Below, piece after piece: positions 22,488-35,027 of a stretch of DNA of 45,449 nucleotides. The number at the start of each line of letters is the position of its first letter. Positions within the stretch are counted from its first letter, which is position 1. The notes below the pieces were generated by a model, which searched no databases, was not told where the DNA came from, and saw only the letters and a program-made list of their open reading frames with translations. A program made the position numbers and the translations under genes. The DNA comes from Saccoglossus kowalevskii (taxonomy: Eukaryota > Hemichordata > Enteropneusta > Harrimaniidae). The stretch is from the NCBI RefSeq assembly GCF_000003605.2, contig NW_003131857.1, forward strand, positions 196,893-242,341, written 5' to 3'.

Positions 22488-25400
22488 GCATATCCAATTA
22501 GCAACAAAAGTTCACGAAGTTCAAAATCTATTTAATGTTAAAGTTTAATTCTGTGAGATTATTGACATACGTCAGCAAACATTGACTACTGTTCAAAAAG
22601 TGCAATCAGACCAGGGTTTCTGTGACGGCTCCAACTAATCTACTAATTAAAAGTACAAGTGATTTTCTCACATTTCAAGATGGTTCTATGTTTGAACCAC
22701 GACGCTGCCCTCCACACTGAGAAGCCAATAGAAACCCGTTGTGAATGAATAGAACAGACATGGTCTGTTCAATTTGAAGTCGTTGGTAAAAATAACACGA
22801 ACAACTTTTACAACCCTCAATTAATACCAGATGAACCATTACAACCCTTACCCCGATGACATGTGTTGCCATGGCAACTATATACTCCGTTAAACTATTC
22901 GCATAAACAATCGGGCAAGTACTTGTTCTCAGAACAAAGATACGTTTTCTTTTTTTTTGCGATGTGGGTGTGTATGGTTTAACTTTTCTAAACTAGCTGC
23001 AATGTTTATCGGTTGTATTTTGGTGAGTATCGCTCGACTGTGAAAATTTGTAACAGCGTATCGCGTATTTTGTAAAGGGTGTTCATTTGAGGTGGGGTAT
23101 GTTCATCACGCACGTCAGCGAGCAATTTTACACTCATTAGTTTCAAAAATTGGGGTGGCAAAGGATTTTTTTCTTTAAATGTGCCACAACAAATGTGCGT
23201 CTTCTTGGGAAAGTCAATTGCAAAATTTCATTTTGTTTAATATCCTTTGTTTTGTTTTTTCATACAATAGAATAACAAAATGCATAATACATACAACAAA
23301 CTATACAACATTTACAATCCATCTTATAAGAACCATGTTCAAGTTTAAATTCATATCCACATCAATTAGAATCTGCCATAAAATATCAAATCTATTATTT
23401 TTTCTATTGCATATATATCCGCATCAGCATCAGTTAAACTCATTTCGTATCGCTAAAACTGTACAAAATGTATTTGGTTTTCTTCAAATTTACACATGTA
23501 ATTTTACCAACGTTGCTAACTAACATAATATCTGACTGAAGGTAAAACGCCGTAGTCACACAGACTCCAGAATGAATGTCACCCGACGAAACCCGTAAAA
23601 AATACCTTCAGAGATTGTAGGCCATTTTGCACACTACCCAATACTGCAAAAGATCTGATATAGCTTTATATATTATAAATTTCGTTTGAACGGATTAATT
23701 TTGCGACATTGTTTAAAGCGCGTCCAAAACACATGACAGATTATTTTTTTTCTAACTATCATACCACACAAATGTGACTCCACCACGACATGTTGCGTTC
23801 ATCATTTTATTATGATATTTGAACTAGCTAACTTGAAGTAGGCTGATAGACAACTCCGGGAATTGTGAGATGTTCTTAACATTTACATACGTAACTTGTG
23901 ATGATGTAATATGTACAAATGTCGGAATGCAATAAAATGTGGGGTTTATCACACAAAGTTCAGAGAAAAGTGTTAAAATGCTAAATAAAAAGGGTTAGTT
24001 TTGTTGGTCTTATGACATTTTACCTTTGTTTTCTATGTAGTAATCTCATCATTTTGTTCGGTTACACAGTGAAAGTATCTGAAAGCACTTCAGAATTAAC
24101 AAATTGACACTATTTTCACCATTGTCTATGAAAACTGCTGTTATGGAATGTCTATTTCTACTAATCAACATCTACCTACTATGGGTAGGTATATGTTTTG
24201 ATATAAAAAAAGAATAATGGATTTATTTTTTTCTTTCTTTGATTGACGCATTATGCGACGGCAAATCTCATAATACGCATGCGCAACAGTGTGTCTATAA
24301 CATGGCTTATTTAATTTGGTAGTCAAAATGAAATCTTCCAAATTGAAGTTGAGTCAGAATCGTTGAAATGTATGTGACTATACAGATGACTTGAGACACA
24401 AGCAAAAATGTAACGGTCCCTGACTATCTTTGTTTTCATCCATAGTTTTTTGTTCATATAATGTGAATTCCATTTTACAAAATTACAAATTTCATAACTA
24501 TTTTACTAAAATGATTTTTCAAGATAACTACTAGTATCAATGTACGATTTGCCTTCGCGTCAATTTCGCGAAGGTAAATTACCACAACTAGTTCCGTCAC
24601 AGCAAATCTACACGTGTTTAGTGTATATGACTATAGCATATTCATTACCTGGGATTAACTCCTGCGCACGATTCAGCAACGAACAGTTTAAACCGCCTCA
24701 CACAAATGATTTATCGCTGTTGCCATGGCTACGTTAATGTGGCCGAAAAAGCTCAGCCGTGGTTACTATGTTCAATTGAATTTGCAAAATACATGTTGCT
24801 ATTTCTGTTCTTGTTGTTACTACTCTTCATCATCAACGGCAGCAGACACAATTATTGACAGTGGCAACGCCTCACTTCATTGACTGCATCGTTTCCCGGG
24901 GCTACCCCAGAGGCGATGGTTTGACCGGTTTAACTCATTGTGTGGTAGCGCATCGCAACGATTGCAAACTACTGTTGACAGTCGTGTCTCGTGAATAGAA
25001 CGCTAGTTTGTTGACGGTTGTTGTTCGCGATGGGCGCAACCCCCTTCAAAGTTAATGCTCCATTTTATAGCACGCTCATTACCACAGGTCGACAACGTAT
25101 AAAGACAAGGTTATGCGTATCCTATAAAGGGAGTCAAAGAAGCGCCTTGTCATACCCTTCAAGTGTAATGATCGTTATAGTTAGCACACTGGGGTTGTAT
25201 GACACTCAATCAGCTCACCTGAATTAGCTATGGGGGTGAAAAGGTGTCTTCAAATCCCGCATATTAAAGTACTGAGTCGAACTACTTTTCACGACAACGT
25301 AGGTAAATCTACGTGTTTGTCAGAATAACGATCACCAGCTGTCCCACGTGCACCCTTTTTTTTTAGCTATTTTAAGGGAACAAGCTCGTTAAATCGATAA

Positions 25401-27836
25401 CGTAATTGTATTTAACTTAACGTGCACACACGTACCATTTAGTTGATTACATTGCGTGTCCCGAGTGACCTGTTGTATCGTCACGTGACCGTTCGCCAAT
25501 TTGTATAACGATAAATAAGTACAATTGTTGGTTCATTCGTGCAAAACGCAATTCCAAGACATATCAATTCGATCACAACAACATTTAAACATATAAATTA
25601 GTACGAATGAAATCATTATATCTATAGAACTACAATATTTTAAATTAAATTAAATGTATTGTAAAAGTACATACCGACATTGGTAACGTTTGTGTGCTCA
25701 AACGCTAAAAAAAAGTTTCACAACATTACGAAACGGAAAAATCCCATTTTTTTCAGGAAATTAATACAGCTCAATGCCTACATGTATATTCCACGACTCC
25801 CTGACTTGATCAGGCTCTTTCGTTGCATCCCACAGAACATCTGTTCTTAGTTGAACATAGCTGATTTACACCTTCCTACCCTGTTTAAAAAATAAGGGTG
25901 GTACTGATTTGAGTTCACAATTTCAGTATCTGAGGTTGAAGTTTGTGGCGTTGTTGACGGATAGCCTCTGCGTGGAAACTGCGGTTCCTCGTAAACTAAG
26001 TCTGTCGATTTATTACAAACACATTTGTAGCCCTACTCACACACGTAAACAACTACAGTACGGTGGTATCGCAAAACAAGACGTCTTTATTTCTTTAGGT
26101 AGAATTGAGTCGCATATAAAAACGGCGTGTCTTTGTAAGGAGAGATAATAAACAGTGGAAAAAATAGACTTTTATCGGTGCGAGGCTATTGTTTGATTGA
26201 TCGGGGCTGGACATTGAGATACAAGCCTGTTGAAGACAAGGGCGTGTTATTGTCCGCTCTTAGAAGGTATTTCTATCGTGTGTTCTTGATAATGATATCT
26301 TCATAATGAGAGGGAAATCAACACGACTACATATAGTAACTGTTTCTATGGGCCCTAAGAGCTCACACATGTCACGTGAATTTTGAAAGTTAAGATTGTT
26401 TTCTTCTTCGGAAAGTCAGCGAATTTCAAGTTCATTGCAAGGCGTTTCAGAAGAAGAATTGAAATAAACACTCAAGACACAGAAGGAAGACATTCTGAAA
26501 TAAATAGATGAATGAAACAAACTTGAACGATTGAATAAATATGTCAAAAAACTGAAAATAGTTTAATAAGGAAATTGTTAACAATATATCAACAACAAGA
26601 AATTAGTATTATCTTAATAAACAGAAGTTCATAAAATTCTACGAATATGGACGAAAATAGAAATTTGTTAATATTATTGTTTGATACTCCACACAGTAGA
26701 CTAAATTGAATCGTGATTTTGCAGGTCGTTCAGCCGCTACAGTGTTCGTTAGTTGAAAAATCAAAACCACTAATACGCATGTGCAATGATTGTTATAATT
26801 GTACGTACCAAAAAAACACTATACATGCGTAATTCATTGTTTCATGGAGCTGATACCCTGATATGTGCTACTACAGTTTTTGATAAATCATAATTAATTT
26901 ATCAGTTACTATATCAAACAACAATATTAAAAATTGCCTGTCGTCCATATTGTACCTTTAAAACTGGTACATACATTAGTTACACAGAACCATTGGAGCA
27001 ACAGTCTCTGTTTATTTTAAAATACTTGAAATGACGTAAAAAAAAATGAGTAGTACCATTTATGGACGTATTTCGTTTAACATGCATCAGTTGTTTAGGA
27101 TAGGACTATTCTACAAAAGTACTGTCACTGAAAATGTTCATAGCATAGTGCTACACTAGTACCTACCGTAGCCGCCAATAGCCTATTTACCCTTTTTAAG
27201 TACGTCACCAAATTCGCCATTTTTGTTTATCCTCGTTCGTATCTAGTCGTGTTATTTTCAATACTGTAACTTGCCAGGTGATATGTACATCTTTGCCTTG
27301 ATGTACATCGCGTTGTTCTGGCAAATGCATGGAAGCTTTGTGCAAATTTTAGCTTGTACGAGTCGGTTAGGTAAACGCCTACTCATAAAATGCAAATACC
27401 CAGAGTTTATTAATTCTGCAATAAATTATATCCCTGGGCAATATAAGGATATTGACTTTTAATAAGTTGGGGGGTGACCCACCTATACTAAGTTTTGAGA
27501 AAATAATGGTTGTATTTTAGTGGATATTGGCCATGTTGTTAGTACTATAATGCTTTTACCATAACTTCCCATGTTGTTAGTATATCAAATTGTAGGTGAC
27601 ATATGGTATGAATGATTTGGTACTTTTTGTTGTCCTGAATTATTTTAAAAAAATTGGGGTTTTAAAACTTTCTCAAAAATGAGGCTTAGATTAAGCTTCT
27701 ACCGTGACCTTAACAAGCTTTGAACGAGCATATGCTGACGTAATCAAATAGAAACCTGAAAATGGTCAAACACATAATACAAAAGACAAAAATATTGTGA
27801 CTATTTGTTGTTGCCATAGTGAGCCATGTTGCTTTC

Positions 27837-27951
27837 AAAGGGCGGTGGTCGTCGCGCAGCGCGTGTTCGATTTTCATGTAAATAAACAATGTATTTTACA
27901 CGCTATGAGTCCCATATCGAACAGGACGCGGCGTGACGACCACCACCCTTT
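27837..27951. mobile_element. GGTCGTC hairpin MITE, best copy
   Basis: The left end AAAGGGCGGTGGTCGTCGCG then CAGCGCG-TGTTCGAT pairs with the right end, which in reverse complement reads TAAAGGGTGGTGGTCGTCAC then GCCGCGTCCTGTTCGAT. Arms are nearly 40 bp of a 115-bp element, so most of the unit folds into a hairpin. It is non-coding. Related copies occur at 17707-17999 and 36347-36445, with weaker ones near 22425, 38918 and 40708. Confidence 0.85.
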
Positions 27952-28691
27952 AACTGAAATAACTCGATGTATTTTTCCTCTATTTCACGCATAATTGAAT
28001 ATTATTTCGTCCCTGGCAGACTCGCTGAATGAACATCCGAGTGTTTACGATTCCAAAGAGGCAACACTGTATCTTTGCCTTCGTTATTTTAGAGCGCAAA
28101 GGAAACATTTTCGATTTTACTGATCATACAGGACAATTCCAAATATCAAATATTGGCAATCCTCTTTAAAACAAAGGTGCTTTTTAATAACATAGTTTAG
28201 TGGTCAAATGAATAGATAAACGGTGCTCGGTTATATCAGTTTTTTTATTAAGTCGAAATATTTACATTGAGAAAGACTTTTGAGTTTTGAATGACTGCCA
28301 AGATTTTGAAACGACCTTTGACCAGGTTTTTTACACTCAGGTTACGTCGTGTTTCACACAAACGACCCGTGTCTGAATATAACATTGTTCCCGTGTAAAC
28401 GAGTGATAATGTCGATTTACTTGTTAAAATTAGAACGTCCAATAAAACGACCCTATTGACGAGTAGCCTCGGTTGCCGTGACCAGATTTGTATATTGTAA
28501 TGTGGTCTATTCCACCAACAGCTGAACATTGGTTCTCTTGTACGGTTTTGAGTTCAGCTGATTACCAGTTGGTCGTCAACGCGTACACTAATATCGAATT
28601 TCACAAAACTGAGCTTCACAAAGTCAACTATTTCATTATATATACATATAACGATTTCCACATACACGCCAGATTCGCGGATCTTTGCAGG

Positions 28692-29714
28692 TTAATTTAT
28701 TGTCGTTGTCGATCGAGAGAGTTGTCGATTCATTTTCAAGCTCTTAGGAATGATCGTAGTGGTTTCCACTGCTTCTACAGAGCTCAGCGGTCGCACTACG
28801 CCAGTTAGCTCGTTCTTTGATTGGACTAACACCTTTGCCGTCTTGTGGCCAGAGAAAGTCGTTTCGCTGTCTTTCCTCACAGTCGAAGAGGCAGCAATAT
28901 TTCGTGCCGAATGGTCCTCACTGGTCTCGTTCAATGCTCCAAGTACCGGGTTTGAATTTTGCTTTCTCTGAATAGGCGATAGTTTGTCCTTTTCCCGAAG
29001 TGCATTCGAGCTTGTATTTGATCCCCTTCGTTCGGTCGTTTTGCCCAATGTAGACAGCGACATCCGTTTACTAGTTTGCCTGTCGCTCTTCATCCGGCTA
29101 TTTTTATCAGCATCTTCCGCCAACGCCATCATTTTACGTCGTTCAAACATGGCTTTCGGAGAAAGTTTCATTTTTTTCTTGTTTTTCTTTTTCCATTGGC
29201 GATACATAAAACTTGGTTTGACAAGTGGTGGCAATACTGGCTGTGGCGGGCGGCGCAAAGAATTCCATTCCATCTTCATACGTTCTCTCAATTCTGGCTC
29301 CATCATTGCTTTTACTGAAATTCTTCCCTTTTTCTCTTCCCGTCTTTCCTTCCATTCTCTGTATTCCCTTAACTCGGCTTTCAAATTGAAATTTCTTGTC
29401 GAATCTTCCGAGTTATAGCTACCGTTGCTTGACTGAAAATCCTCCTCCCGACTATCGCGGTCTTCAGACTTTTTTTTATGATACCAGTTCACAAGATTTA
29501 GCCTTTCTGTTAGTCGACGGTGATCGTAGGTCATTTGCAAGATCACCTGAGTGTGCTCGCGTTCGATTTTCGCCATTTTCCGACCGAGAATGGTCTCCTC
29601 CTTCATATTTTGCACCATTGCTTTCGTCCAGTAATCCACGACGTTGCCGCGTTGTTGGACAGCGCTTTTTGGTTCCCTGGAGCCTGAACCGCCGTCGTCC
29701 ATCACGTCAACCAT
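28692..29714 (-). CDS. Uncharacterised basic Lys/Arg/Ser-rich protein, intronless, 340 aa
   Basis: I do not recognise the family. The frame of 340 codons starts in a strong Kozak context (AAACATGG on the minus strand) and is by far the longest intact frame in the window. Residues 31-80 look helical and charged (KMAKIEREHTQVILQMTYDH). Residues 81-105 are acidic/Ser-rich. Residues 112-150 are a charged helix (ELREYREWKERREEKK). A Pro-rich stretch, RRPPQPVLPPLVKP, lies at 154-167, and a nuclear-signal-like KKKNKKKMK at 175-183. ISVKAMMEPELRERMKM (132-148) and LSPKAMFERRKMMAL (184-198) look like two copies of one short motif. Residues 205-340 are Ser/Thr-rich and probably disordered. No signal peptide or membrane segment is seen. 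It could be a complete intronless gene, a retrogene or one exon of a larger gene. A nuclear or cytoskeletal role is only a guess. Confidence 0.72.
   Translation of the reverse strand: MVDVMDDGGSGSREPKSAVQQRGNVVDYWTKAMVQNMKEETILGRKMAKIEREHTQVILQMTYDHRRLTERLNLVNWYHKKKSEDRDSREEDFQSSNGSYNSEDSTRNFNLKAELREYREWKERREEKKGRISVKAMMEPELRERMKMEWNSLRRPPQPVLPPLVKPSFMYRQWKKKNKKKMKLSPKAMFERRKMMALAEDADKNSRMKSDRQTSKRMSLSTLGKTTERRGSNTSSNALREKDKLSPIQRKQNSNPVLGALNETSEDHSARNIAASSTVRKDSETTFSGHKTAKVLVQSKNELTGVVRPLSSVEAVETTTIIPKSLKMNRQLSRSTTTIN
28696..28701 (-). other. AATAAA polyadenylation hexamer overlapping the 3' end of the basic-protein gene
   Basis: On the minus strand the last codons ACA ATA AAT TAA contain AATAAA. 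If used, cleavage 10-30 nt further on would leave a 3' UTR of only about ten to twenty bases. A chance occurrence in AT-rich DNA is possible. Confidence 0.3.
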
Positions 29715-29802
29715 GTTTACTTAGCGACTCACCCGACAATGCACTTGTGCAAGCTATGTTGACGTTTACTCCGAATTGTACAAATTGACAGCCCAGGCGG
29801 GT

Positions 29803-29808
29803 CACGTG
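29803..29808. promoter_or_regulatory. CACGTG E-box upstream of the basic-protein gene
   Basis: GGTCACGTGC lies about 90 bp upstream of the minus-strand start codon, a typical distance for a bHLH-ZIP (USF/MYC-type) promoter site. There is no TATA box at a fixed distance that I can identify. Other CACGTG sites occur by chance elsewhere in the window. Confidence 0.3.
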
Positions 29809-30574
29809 CTATCCCGATATTCCATTTTCCGGTCAAATGTGAAATGTATTTTTCAGTCCTATACAGTCCCGAGTCAATGTGCGTGGCACGAAGAAATCCG
29901 GGCTCCACAAATTATGAACGACGTGAATCAGTTATGAAGTCATGGTTGTTTACCTTACGTATAGCGCCTCACTGTTATGTGTACTCGTTACGCACACTCA
30001 ACAATGGGAGGTTCGATCACTCACCCAACTAACACGTGAGCAAAAAAAAAATGTACCACAGCAGCATGGAAAGGGTATGCTTCGTGTTGCTGTGTCCTGT
30101 TGTATTCGGCGTGAAGTCAAATCTTCCAGGCTAGAAACGGATATCAAGAGCCCCTTGTTTGTCCCGGTGACGATTGTCCCAATTGGAACGGCTGAACAGC
30201 TTAGAAGTGGCTGTGCCGGCCACGTCTGCGTATATCTGACTTCAGAAGTGACACCCTCTTCTTTTATATGGTTTATCAAATGACAATACATCTGATTTAA
30301 ATCGTGTCCTTAACCAAAACGAATGAACCGCGCAAGTAATCACACTGCGCTTTCCGCATGGCGGCGCAATCGTACCAAAAAAAAAAAAAAAACGCCAGGA
30401 GAAATAATTATCGAATGTCCAATGAAATCGCGGAGTAAAGTCGAGTTCCGCTTACGGGACAACACTGGTTTTATTTCTCTTCACAGCTACTTATTTTCGA
30501 TCTCAAGTCGGCGGTAATTCACATATCGTGGCAACCGAACTTTATGTAAATCGGTCTTAATACAGTAAATCCCA

Positions 30575-30655
30575 TTTATGTCTAATCGTCTGGTTGTGTG
30601 ACGTCACTCCCAATAAATCGGCAATAAACTGACCTGTTTGCGAATTAGACATAAA
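30575..30655. repeat. Short inverted repeat
   Basis: TTTATGTCTAATCG at 30575-30588 pairs with CGAATTAGACATAAA at 30641-30655, with one base bulged. The loop is about 52 bp. It may be a MITE fragment, because TACAGTA just outside the left arm resembles the CTGTA-type ends. Confidence 0.5.
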
Positions 30656-33038
30656 CTACTCGTAAGCCGCCCGTTTTAGAAATATACATTGTGAAGCAAA
30701 TACTTGGCGGATTTGTTGAACTGTTTACCGCTATCAGTTAAACCCACGAATCAATTGAAGGCGATTCCAATCGGCCTCTATGCCTACACGACCACTGTTC
30801 GCTTGAGAAAATATTTTGTTCGCTTCAATATAAAGCCTGTATTGAAATATGAATGGAATTTTGAAATAACAGACTTCCAAAGCCGAATGACTGCATCAAC
30901 TTTGAAATTGTTTAATCAATTCATACGTATCTCACAACCAAAGTGGTAGACGTGCAGACTCTGACGAATTAGGGTCTTATTCAAGTATCGGGGCTCAGTA
31001 CGATATGAACAGGCATTCACATTCAGTTAAAAAGAAGAAAGACAAGCTTCTTTGACCAGACTGTTTTTCTTCTTGAAGGAAAAGATCAAATCCGTGTGGT
31101 GAATTGTGTCACGAACTCCCTTTATGCCTGTCCGGTTTAAACTTTTATATGATCTGATGGCCTATCACATAGCTATTGTTGTTTGGCTATTTTATATTGG
31201 TCATGAGCCGTACTGATTTAGCTGGCTCAGCAGCCATCGCGTTAAGTGGGTTCATAAAAGGACGCTGTTTTTGCAGCTTTTTAGTTTTATTTGTAGTTCA
31301 GGTAAAGAACACAATAGAAACAACTGTTACTTTGTTATCCAGGAAACTCATACTGTGAATTAAAATGTCCAGTGCTGGATATGTTAGAAAAGAATTTGCA
31401 AGACAGGTTTTATAAGGATGTTATTTGTATACACCATACGTCGTTGCCAACTAGAAAGTTTGGACTTTTCATAAAAGCACGTACTGGAAGCGCCGGTAAC
31501 GGCAGTGAATACAGTTGTCATTGACTAATGTCGCCGCCTATGGTACAATAAGTCTTGTCTTCGCTACACTTGTATACAATATTAGGCAGATTATTTCAAT
31601 GCGGACACATGCCTGGCATGCACGGAATTCACGGGTGCTGACCAATTCTCGACAACGAGAATATACCTCATTCTGTTGATTAATTTAGAGAGAACAACTT
31701 ATTGTTTTACCTATCACTAAGAGTGTAAGAAAACCCAATAGCTTATTTATGACTGTTGCGAATCAATTTCAGGAAGGTCGAGATAGAGGAGTAATCTGCG
31801 CATCGCCGAACAAACAAAACAGTCAACAACAATAACGGCGCACCTCTTGTGGGTACAATCACCTGCCTAAATCACAAGTCACGATGAAGGTCTTTGCGTG
31901 TGCTGACATTGACCGTATTTGTTTTTAATAGCCCATATATCACGTAATTTAACTATTTATACCGTTGGCACCATTATCGAAATTTAGGAGAACGCGGCGA
32001 ACAATAGTTGATTTGCATCACAAAGATCCCCGTTTTACTGCGATTCCTCACCTCTCAATACACAATTCCCTTGAGCCCCCGGCTCTTAACTATATTTTAT
32101 CGCTGACACTGATAGATTGTTTTTTACGGCAGGGTCAAACGCCAAATAAAGCGAAATCCATTGCTATCTCCAAATTATTTTCTCATCATGGCCGGTGTTT
32201 GTTATTGAGTGAATTCAGTGACAACTAAGCGAAATTCAGTTGCGGTAAAGATGCGTGGATGTGTCGGGATGTAAGGAACTTGTCTGGTATGCCACACTTA
32301 CACAGCGGAGATTCTGGCTATTCGACCCAAAGAACACAGACCAGACGTTCTTCGCACATAGTTCCGCTTTATTGCTAACCGACCCCTTGTCGGGTAGCCC
32401 ACTGAATTACATCTCTATGAAAAAGTATCATGCGTGGCGGGGTAACAAGTGATCGACGAATGACTGCAAGTTACTGATATGATTACGTGATTTCCAGGTC
32501 TCAGGACATAATATAGACGATATAATTACCATAAAACTATATGCTTATAATGCGGCATAGTACGCGTCTCGGGGGCTGTTGACAATAGGGGAGCTCGTAA
32601 TAGTATTCGGAGTAACTAGTGCGTCTACGTGCCTATAAACAACAAGATATAACACAAGAATACATCGAGGGTAGGACGCGTTTACAGAACCTTTGATGTG
32701 TTAATGTGATTACATGGTTCCAGCGTGGATACCAAGCGTTTTGTCGTTGCTATGATGTCCATTACAATTAAAGACAACGTCCGCGATAGTAAACTCTATA
32801 ATTGCATTGCATAAACACGTTTGACCGCTTTTACCCGCGGACGAGTTTACACAACTTATTAAATAAAGCGATCAAATTGCCAAGATATCTTTCAGGTCAT
32901 GAGCGGTCAGCTAATTTTATTGTTCATTTAACTGTAGATTAAATCAGGTTATTTCAACACGTGCTTTGTTATGGCCACGCCTCGTGACGTCATATTCGAA
33001 CACTGAAAATATTGACTTGTGTGTCTTGATTTATTATA

Positions 33039-34830
33039 TGCTATGGAATATGTTATAAGATCTGATATGTTATATAATATGATTATACAAATATAGTCAC
33101 ATCATTTTATTATATGGTATGCTATGAAATAATGTGATATAATAAGATCTGATATGTTATATAATATGACTATACAGATATAGTCACATCATTTTATTAT
33201 GTGGTATGCTATGAAATGATGTGATATGATAAGATCTGATACGTTATATAATATGATTATACAGATGTGGTCACATCATTTTATTATGTGGTATGCTACG
33301 AAATGGTGTGATATGATAAGATCTGATACGTTATATAATATGATTATACAGATGTGGTCACATCATTTTATTATGTGGTATGCTATGAAATGATGTGATA
33401 TGATAAGATCTGATACGTTATATAATATGATTATACAGATGTGGTCACATCATTTTATTATGTGGTATGTTATGAAATGATATGATATGATAAGATCTGA
33501 TACGTTATATAATATTATTATACAGATATGGTCACATCATTTTATTATGTAGTATGCTATGAAATGATGTGATATAATAAGATCTGATACGTTATATAAT
33601 ATGGTTATACAGATGTGGTCACATAATTTTATTATGTGGTATGTAATGAAATGATATGATATGATATGATATGATATGATACGTTATATAATATTATTAT
33701 ACAGATATGGTCACATCATTTCATTATGTAGTATGCTATGAAATGATATGATATGATAAGATCTGATATGTTATATAATATTATTATACAAATATGGTCA
33801 CATCATTTTATTATGTGGTATGTTATGAAATGATATGATATGATAAGATCTGATACGTTATATAATATTATTATACAGATATGGTCACATCATTATATTA
33901 TGTGGTAAGCTATGAAATGATGTGATATGATATGATCTGATACTTTATATAATATGATTATACAGATAAGGTCACAATATTTTATTATGTGGTATGCTAT
34001 GAAATGATGTGATATGATATGNNNNNNNNNNNNNNNNNNNNNNNNNNNNNNNNNNNNNNNNNNNNNNNNNNNNNNNNNNNNNNNNNNNNNNNNNNNNNNN
34101 NNNNNNNNNNNNNNNNNNNNNNNNNNNNNNNNNNNNNNNNNNNNNNNNNNNNNNNNNNNNNNNNNNNNNNNNNNNNNNNNNNNNNNNNNNNNNNNNNNNN
34201 NNNNNNNNNNNNNNNNNNNNNNNNNNNNNNNNNNNNNNNNNNNNNNNNNNNNNNNNNNNNNNNNNNNNNNNNNNNNNNNNNNNNNNNNNNNNNNNNNNNN
34301 NNNNNNNNNNNNNNNNNNNNNNNNNNNNNNNNNNNNNNNNNNNNNNNNNNNNNNNNNNNNNNNNNNNNNNNNNNNNNNNNNNNNNNNNNNNNNNNNNNNN
34401 NNNNNNNNNNNNNNNNNNNNNNATATGATATGATACGTTATTTAATATGATTATACAGATGTGGTCACATGATTTATTATGTTGTATGCTATGAAATGAT
34501 GTGATATCATAAGATCTGATACGTTATATAATATGATTATACAGATATGGTCACATCATTTCATTATGTGGTATGCTATGCAATGATGTGATATGATATA
34601 ATCTGATACGTTATATAATATGATTATACAGATGTGGTCACATCATTTTATTATGTGGTATGTTATGAAATGATGTGATATGATAAGATCTGATACGTTA
34701 TATAATATGATTATACAGATATGGTCACATCATTTAATTATTTGGTATGATATGAAATGATGTGATATGATAAGCGGATACGTTATATAAAATAATTTTA
34801 CAGATATGGTCACATTTTATTTCGTGGAAT
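33039..34830. repeat. 87-bp satellite array, about 20 units
   Basis: The marker GTCACATCATTTTATTATG recurs every 87 bp, for example at 33096, 33183, 33270, 33357, 33444, 33531 and 33618. It continues past the gap at 34464, 34550, 34637, 34724 and 34809. One 92-bp step (33618 to 33710) is explained by an extra ATATG. Each unit also has TAAGATCTGATA, CGTTATATAATATGATTATA and an imperfect palindrome (TCACATCATTTTAT ... ATGAAATGATGTGA). Edge units are more diverged than central ones, as expected for unequal exchange. Confidence 0.96.
34022..34422. other. Assembly gap, 401 Ns
   Basis: The unknown bases interrupt the 87-bp satellite. The flanking units are not separated by a whole number of periods, so the gap length is probably an estimate and the true array may be longer. 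Confidence 0.98.
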
Positions 34831-34962
34831 GCTGAATTATTGTTGATAAAACAACAATGGAATCATTCTTTTTCATCTTGCATTTAATCCTAGCTATTAT
34901 AAGCATAAATCGACTTTCAGCTTAAGATTATAGCCACGATGATAAACAGCAAGATATATAAT

Positions 34963-35027
34963 ATAATATGATATGATATGATATGATATGATATGATATA
35001 ATATGATATGATATGATGTGATAGGAT
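34963..35027. repeat. ATATG microsatellite
   Basis: About a dozen ATATG/ATATA pentamers run here, just beyond the 87-bp array. The same pentamer expands inside one satellite unit near 33654-33680. Confidence 0.9.

Larger units (their letters stand above)
14336..28691. other. Gene-poor interval
   Basis: I find no protein-coding gene I can support in these 14 kb. Open frames here are short, lack family resemblance and have no consistent splice context. The longest, a 121-codon minus-strand frame at 18832-19197, is not recognised and may be chance. Apart from the MITE-like elements listed separately, I see an ATTG microsatellite at about 20131-20150 and AT runs. Distant promoters, enhancers or non-coding transcripts could be present but leave no readable signature. 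Confidence 0.55.
29715..33038. other. No supported gene
   Basis: Apart from the E-box and a short inverted repeat listed separately, I see no gene, recognisable exon or mobile element. A poly-A run lies at about 30378-30392. Confidence 0.5.

Noticed and set aside
28984-29788. Plus-strand open frames opposite the basic-protein gene
   Set aside because: They are shadows of the minus-strand frame, rich in Ser/Phe as expected from reading Lys/Arg codons backwards.
34014-34450. Open frames spanning the run of Ns
   Set aside because: They are artefacts of unknown bases inside the satellite.
33039-34830. Regular repeat spacing that might suggest a CRISPR array
   Set aside because: There are no unique spacers; the whole 87-bp unit repeats, which is a satellite in a eukaryotic genome.
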